NCBI RefSeq assembly: GCF_000974445.1
Contig: NZ_BBOJ01000021.1
Coordinates: 62,001 to 126,000 of the forward strand
Direction of reading: 5' to 3'
DNA from: Lentzea aerocolonigenes
GTDB taxonomy: Bacteria; Actinomycetota; Actinomycetes; Mycobacteriales; Pseudonocardiaceae
Length of the DNA stretch: 64,000 nt
Shown piece by piece: positions 59,747-64,000 of this stretch. Made by a program: the position numbers and the translations under genes. The notes under the pieces are model-generated. The model searched no databases, had not been told where the DNA came from, and was given only the letters and a program-made list of their open reading frames with translations. Numbering within the stretch: the first letter of the stretch is position 1; each line of letters starts with the position of its first letter.

Positions 59747-61225
59747 ATGACCACAGTCGACGACCGTCCGGACACGACGCTGCGGCGCCCCGACGTCTCG
59801 CCCGGCAGGCTGTTCATCGGGGGACAGTGGCGGGAGCCCGCGGAAGGTGGCCGGATCAACGTCGTCGACCCGTCCACGGGGACGGTCGTGACGTCCGTCG
59901 CGAGGGGCTCGACGGCGGACGTGAACGACGCGGTGGACGCCGCTCGAGCCGCGTTCGACGGCTGGGCGGCGACACCGGGCAGGCAGCGCGCCCGGATCCT
60001 GCACCGCGTCGCCGACGTCGTGCGGGCCAGGGCGGACGAACTGGTCGCCGTGGAGAGCCTGGACGTCGGCAAGCCGGTCTCGCTGTGCCGCCCGGTCGAC
60101 GTCGAGACGACCGCCGAGCAGTACGAGTACTACGCGGCGCTGGCGCAGAGCATCGACGGTGCCACGCGGCAGATCCCGATCCCCTCGCACGCCTACACCC
60201 GCCGCGAGCCGCTCGGGGTGGTCGCCGCGATCACGCCGTTCAACTTCCCGCTGATCCTGTCGAGCTCCAAGATCGCCCCGGCGCTCGCGGCGGGCAACAC
60301 CGTCGTGCACAAGCCCGCGGAGGACACGCCGCTCAGCGCGTTGCTGATGGCCGAGATCCTCGCCGAGGCGGGCGTTCCCGACGGCGTCGTCAACGTGGTG
60401 ACCGGGTACGGCTCCGAGATCGGCGAGCACCTGCTGCGCCACCCCGGCGTCGACAAGGTGGCCTTCACCGGGTCGACGGCCGTCGGCAGGCACGCGGCGA
60501 GCGTGGCGGGCGGGCAGCTCAAGCCGATGACGATGGAGCTGGGCGGCAACGCGGCGCACATCGTCTTCGAGGACGCCGATCTGGAGAAGGCGATCGGCGC
60601 GGCGATCAAGGGGTTCGTGTTCAACACGGGCCAGTTCTGCATGGGCGGCCCCCGGCTGCTCGTCGCGGCACCGTTGTACGACGCGGTGGTCGAAGCGCTC
60701 GCCGGTGCCGTGCCGCACGTGCCGCTCGGCGACCCGTTCGACCCGGCCACCGTGATCGGCCCGATGGCGGGCGAACGTCATCTGTCCAAAGTGGAACGCT
60801 ATGTGGCACAGGCGAAGAAGGACGGCGGCCGGATCGTGGCGGGCGGGCAGCGCGCCGACCGCGACGGGTTCTTCTTCCACCCCACGGTGATCGCGGACCT
60901 GCCGGACACGTCCGCGGTCGTGCAGGAGGAGATCTTCGGCCCGGTGCTGACCGTGCAGCGGTTCGACACCGAGGACGAGGCGGTCGCGATGGCCAACGGC
61001 ACGCCGTACGGCCTCGCCGCCGGGCTGCAGACCGAGAACCTCGCCCGCGCGCACCGCGTGGCCGCGCGGCTGCAGGCGGGCATCGTGTGGGTCAACGACT
61101 GGGCGATGCTCGACCCCGCGATCCCGTTCGGCGGGGTCAAGGACTCCGGGTACGGCCGCGAGTACGGCCCCGAGGCGCTCGCCGCCTACACACGCACCAA
61201 GTCCGTCGTCATCTCCCTGGCCTGA
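59747..61225 (+). CDS. Aldehyde dehydrogenase (vanillin/benzaldehyde type)
   Basis: 492 aa, ATG after AGGAAGG. Conserved NAD-dependent ALDH features: ITPFNFPLIL (cofactor), GSTAVGRH, catalytic Glu in MELGGNA and catalytic Cys in NTGQFCMGG, then EEIFGPVLTV. Followed 9 bp later by an alcohol dehydrogenase; with the Rieske oxygenase nearby, an aromatic aldehyde such as vanillin is the likely substrate (inference). Confidence 0.93.
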   Translation: MTTVDDRPDTTLRRPDVSPGRLFIGGQWREPAEGGRINVVDPSTGTVVTSVARGSTADVNDAVDAARAAFDGWAATPGRQRARILHRVADVVRARADELVAVESLDVGKPVSLCRPVDVETTAEQYEYYAALAQSIDGATRQIPIPSHAYTRREPLGVVAAITPFNFPLILSSSKIAPALAAGNTVVHKPAEDTPLSALLMAEILAEAGVPDGVVNVVTGYGSEIGEHLLRHPGVDKVAFTGSTAVGRHAASVAGGQLKPMTMELGGNAAHIVFEDADLEKAIGAAIKGFVFNTGQFCMGGPRLLVAAPLYDAVVEALAGAVPHVPLGDPFDPATVIGPMAGERHLSKVERYVAQAKKDGGRIVAGGQRADRDGFFFHPTVIADLPDTSAVVQEEIFGPVLTVQRFDTEDEAVAMANGTPYGLAAGLQTENLARAHRVAARLQAGIVWVNDWAMLDPAIPFGGVKDSGYGREYGPEALAAYTRTKSVVISLA

Positions 61226-61234
61226 GGAGCAACC

Positions 61235-62344
61235 ATGTCCACCACAACGACGGCGGCCGTGGTCGAGTCCGCCGGTTCCGGGTTCGCGCTCACCCAGGTC
61301 ACGCTGGACGACCTGCGCCCCGACGAGATCCGCGTCCGCGTGACGGCCGCCGGCATCTGCCACACCGACCTCGGCGTCGCGGGCGGCCACCTGCCGTTCC
61401 CGCTGCCCGGCGTGCTCGGCCACGAGGGCGCCGGAGTCGTCGAGGAGGTCGGTTCCGCGGTCACCAAGGTCGCCGCGGGCGACCAGGTGCTGCTGAGCTA
61501 CACCTCCTGCGGCCGCTGCCCCAACTGTCGCGACGGCCACCCCGCCTACTGCGACACCTGGCTGCCGTCGAACCTCATCGGCGGCGAACGAGCCGACGGG
61601 ACGTCGCCGATCTCCCGCGACGGCGTCCCGCTCGGCGGTCACTTCTTCGGTCAGTCGAGCTTCGCCCACCACGCCGTCGTCGACGAGCGCAGCGTCGTGA
61701 AGGCTCCCGCGGACGCACCGCTCGACCTGCTCGCCCCGCTCGGCTGCGGGGTCATGACCGGCGCCGGCGCGGTCTGGCACGTACTCGCCCCGCGACCCGG
61801 CGCCACCCTCCTCGTCACCGGTGCGGGCGCGGTCGGCCTCTCCGCGGTCATGGCGGCCCGACTCACCCCCGCGACCCGGATCATCGCGGCCGATCGCGTG
61901 GCGTCGCGGCTCGCCCTCGCCACCGAGCTCGGCGCCACGGACACCATCGACACCACTCACGAGGACCTCGGCGAGGCGATCGCGAAGCTCACGTCCGACC
62001 GCGGTGTGGACGGCGTCGTGGAGACCACCGGCAACGCGGACGTGCTCGGCATGGCGATCTCCTCGCTCGCGACCCGCGGCACCGCGGTGATCGTCGGCGC
62101 GCCCGCGTTCGGCACCCAGGTGCCGGTCAACGTGAACTTCATGCTGTCCGGCCGCAAGGTCGTCGGCCTCACGATGGGCGACGCCGAGACGCAGTCGCTG
62201 ATCCCGGTGCTCGTCGACCTCGTGACCGCGGGCCGGATGCCGATCGACCGCCTGATCACCCACTACGAGTTCGGGGAGATCCAGCAGGCGGTCGACGACG
62301 CGCTGGCCGGCGTCACCATCAAACCCGTGCTGCGGCTGGGGTGA
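61235..62344 (+). CDS. Zinc-dependent alcohol dehydrogenase (aryl-alcohol type)
   Basis: 369 aa. Catalytic zinc ligands in GICHTDL and GHEGAGVV, structural zinc Cys set CGRCPNCRDGHPAYC, Rossmann motif VTGAGAVGLSAVMAA. Closest in type to benzyl/aryl-alcohol dehydrogenases: LGCGVMTGAGAV is typical of class III-like MDR. It would interconvert an aryl alcohol and the aldehyde used by the preceding enzyme. Overlaps the ligase leader. Confidence 0.93.
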   Translation: MSTTTTAAVVESAGSGFALTQVTLDDLRPDEIRVRVTAAGICHTDLGVAGGHLPFPLPGVLGHEGAGVVEEVGSAVTKVAAGDQVLLSYTSCGRCPNCRDGHPAYCDTWLPSNLIGGERADGTSPISRDGVPLGGHFFGQSSFAHHAVVDERSVVKAPADAPLDLLAPLGCGVMTGAGAVWHVLAPRPGATLLVTGAGAVGLSAVMAARLTPATRIIAADRVASRLALATELGATDTIDTTHEDLGEAIAKLTSDRGVDGVVETTGNADVLGMAISSLATRGTAVIVGAPAFGTQVPVNVNFMLSGRKVVGLTMGDAETQSLIPVLVDLVTAGRMPIDRLITHYEFGEIQQAVDDALAGVTIKPVLRLG

Positions 62345-62346
62345 CG

Positions 62347-63852
62347 ATGACCGGGCCGGCCAACACCGGCGTCGGCAGCTGGCCGGCCCGCCGGGCACGC
62401 ATCTCCCCGCACCGCACCGCTCTGGTGCAGGCGGACCGCACGCTGACCTACGCCGAGCTCGCCCAGCGGGTCGAGCGCCTCGCCGGTGTCCTGGCGAGGC
62501 TCGGCGTGCGGCCCGGCGACCGCGTGGCGTACCTGGGCGTCAACGACATCAGCGTGTTCGAGACGCTGTTCGCGACCGCGTCCTGCGGGGCGATCTTCGT
62601 GCCGCTCAACTACCGGTTGTCCGGCACGGAGATCAGCTACATGCTCGCCGACTGCGGCGCGTCCCTGCTGGTGCACAGCGCGGACGCCGACGGGCTCGTG
62701 GCGTCGGCGGGTCCGCTGCCGCGCGTGCTGCGCACCGAGGACTTCGACGCCGAAAACTCCGGCGAGCCACCGTCGCCCGCCGTGGCGCTCGACGATCCCT
62801 GCCTGCTCCTCTACACCTCCGGCACGACGGGCAAACCGAAGGCGGCGGTGCTCACCCACGGCAACCTCACGTGGAACACCGTCAACCAGCTCGCGCACTT
62901 CGACGTCCTCAGCACCGACCGCGCACTGTGCATCGCGCCGTTGTTCCACTGCGTGGGCCTGGGTCAGATCACGCTGCCGACGTTGTTCAAGGGCGGCAGC
63001 GTCGAGCCGGTCGCCAGGTTCGATCCGGGAGCGATCCTCGCCCGCATCGCCGAGGCGCGGATCACCACTTTCTCCGCCGTGCCGACGATGTTGCAGATGA
63101 TGTGCCAGGACCCGTCCTGGGACACCACGGATCTCAGCTCGCTGACGTGCGTGCTCTACGGCGGCTCACCGGTGCAGGAACGCGTCGCGCGGGCGTGGCT
63201 CGACCGCGGCGTGCGGCTGCTGCAGGGCTACGGCATGACCGAGGCCTCCCCCGGCGTGTCGATGAGCACCCACGACGGCACGCCCGACCACCCCCTCTCG
63301 GCCGGCGTCCCCCACTTCTTCACCGATGTGGCCGGACTGAGCGCTGACGAATGCAGCACCCCGCTCGGCCCGGACCCGGCGGAGCTGCTCGTCCGCGGCC
63401 CCAACGTGTTCTCCGGGTACTGGAACCGTCCACAGGAGACTCGTGACAGCTTCGTCGGCGAGTGGTTCCGCAGCGGCGACGTCGTCAGGTCCGACGACGG
63501 CTGGATCCACGTGGTGGACCGGGTCAAGGACCTGATCATCTCGGGCGGCGAGAACGTCTACCCGGCCGAGGTCGAGGCCGTCGTCGTGCAGCTGGACGAG
63601 GTCGAGTCGTGCGCGGTGGTCGGCGTGCCCGACGAACGCTGGGGCGAGGTCGGCGTCGCCTACGTCGTGGTGCGCTCCGAGCTCACCGAGGCCGCGCTGC
63701 GCGACCACCTGACCGCGAACCTCGCGCGCTACAAGGTACCCAGGCACGTGGTGTTCGTGGAGTCGTTGCCGCGCAACGCGACCGGGAAGGTGCGCCGGGT
63801 GGAGCTGAGGGCGCGGGCCGCCACCACCTTCGCGCAGAAGGGATCCGGCTGA
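62347..63852 (+). CDS. AMP-forming acyl/aryl-CoA synthetase
   Basis: 501 aa from the ATG at 62347; a GTG at 62341 overlapping the previous stop (GTGA) is an alternative. ANL-superfamily motifs: LLYTSGTTGKPKAAVLTHGN (P-loop), QGYGMTEASP (A5), DRVKDLIISGGENVYPAEVE (A8) and PRNATGKVRR with the catalytic Lys. It probably activates an aromatic acid such as ferulate as its CoA thioester, which suits the surrounding oxygenase and aldehyde dehydrogenase. Substrate is inferred. Confidence 0.93.
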   Translation: MTGPANTGVGSWPARRARISPHRTALVQADRTLTYAELAQRVERLAGVLARLGVRPGDRVAYLGVNDISVFETLFATASCGAIFVPLNYRLSGTEISYMLADCGASLLVHSADADGLVASAGPLPRVLRTEDFDAENSGEPPSPAVALDDPCLLLYTSGTTGKPKAAVLTHGNLTWNTVNQLAHFDVLSTDRALCIAPLFHCVGLGQITLPTLFKGGSVEPVARFDPGAILARIAEARITTFSAVPTMLQMMCQDPSWDTTDLSSLTCVLYGGSPVQERVARAWLDRGVRLLQGYGMTEASPGVSMSTHDGTPDHPLSAGVPHFFTDVAGLSADECSTPLGPDPAELLVRGPNVFSGYWNRPQETRDSFVGEWFRSGDVVRSDDGWIHVVDRVKDLIISGGENVYPAEVEAVVVQLDEVESCAVVGVPDERWGEVGVAYVVVRSELTEAALRDHLTANLARYKVPRHVVFVESLPRNATGKVRRVELRARAATTFAQKGSG

Positions 63853-63858
63853 CCGCGC

Positions 63859-64000
63859 TCAGGTCACCACCACCTCCCGTGCCTCGACCAGCTCGAATCC
63901 GTTGATCATCCTCGGGCGGATGCGGATGAGCTGGTTCATCGCGCCGTCGACCCACGGTTGCAGCATCTCCTCGTACCGGTGCACCTCGCCGGCTTCCTGG
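63859..64000 (-). CDS. 3' end of an unidentified gene, truncated by window edge
   Basis: Only 46 C-terminal residues are visible, ending MINGFELVEAREVVVT. The reading is rich in helix-formers (VHRYEEMLQPWVDGAMNQLIRIRPR) and lies 6 bp from the convergent ligase stop, as other genes here do. The segment is too short to name a family. Confidence 0.6.
   Translation of the reverse strand, partial: QEAGEVHRYEEMLQPWVDGAMNQLIRIRPRMINGFELVEAREVVVT

Noticed and set aside
59455-62340. Very long extension upstream of the CoA synthetase in the same frame
   Set aside because: It passes through the aldehyde and alcohol dehydrogenase genes in another frame; only the part from 62347 encodes the ligase.

Overview
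This window is high-GC DNA from an actinobacterium. GTG starts are frequent, 4-bp ATGA/GTGA gene overlaps are common, and it carries WhiB, LitR-type MerR and multi-sugar ABC systems without their own ATPase. The overall gene set suggests a soil- or plant-associated filamentous actinomycete, possibly of the Pseudonocardiales (Lentzea/Saccharothrix/Amycolatopsis relatives). The genus is inference. I saw no rRNA, tRNA, IS element, prophage or CRISPR array, and no gene-free stretch over 300 bp.

Layout. (1) 1-10.3 kb is a minus-strand operon for plant arabinan or arabinosylated glycoprotein: a cytoplasmic GH127, a sugar ABC importer, a secreted metzincin protease, a Tat-exported GH127-LamG and a secreted GH43, with a divergent LacI regulator and a clear operator. 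(2) 10.3-13.9 kb holds an AlkB-rubredoxin fusion with its TetR regulator, and a MarR/alpha-beta hydrolase divergent pair around an elaborate palindrome. (3) 13.9-25.2 kb is an isorenieratene-type carotenoid cluster (crtE, crtI, crtB, crtU, crtT, crtYc, crtYd) with a DUF5914-type Rieske protein, WhiB, a LitR/CarH-like regulator, an FAD oxidoreductase and an FeS photolyase-like protein. Tandem 11-bp repeats in the whiB-litR promoter look like a LitR operator.

(4) 25.3-32.5 kb carries a secreted alpha-amylase and a CebR-like LacI/CebEFG/GH1 disaccharide-uptake unit. (5) 32.5-37.1 kb has an SDR gene, an HrtAB-like ABC exporter and a divergent NarL-type two-component system. (6) 37.1-51.1 kb is the accessory, conflict-type region. 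It contains a DUF1883-TIR protein, then (after a PHA depolymerase and a DoxX/TetR pair) an NB-ARC-TPR NLR-like protein with an N-terminal amyloid-like motif, a TIR-TM-WD40 protein, and a convergent 1,730-residue hydrolase-CHAT-TPR protein. This is the best candidate for an undescribed immune or cell-death system.

(7) 51.2-56.9 kb has SnoaL-like proteins, NAD(P) oxidoreductases, an XRE/MmyB regulator, a TAP-type secreted hydrolase and an IclR regulator. (8) 56.9-64 kb is an aromatic (vanillate/vanillin-like) catabolic unit: Rieske oxygenase, a 52-residue protein, a VanB-type reductase, MarR, an aldehyde dehydrogenase, an alcohol dehydrogenase and an acyl-CoA synthetase, plus the 3' end of an unidentified gene at the right edge.
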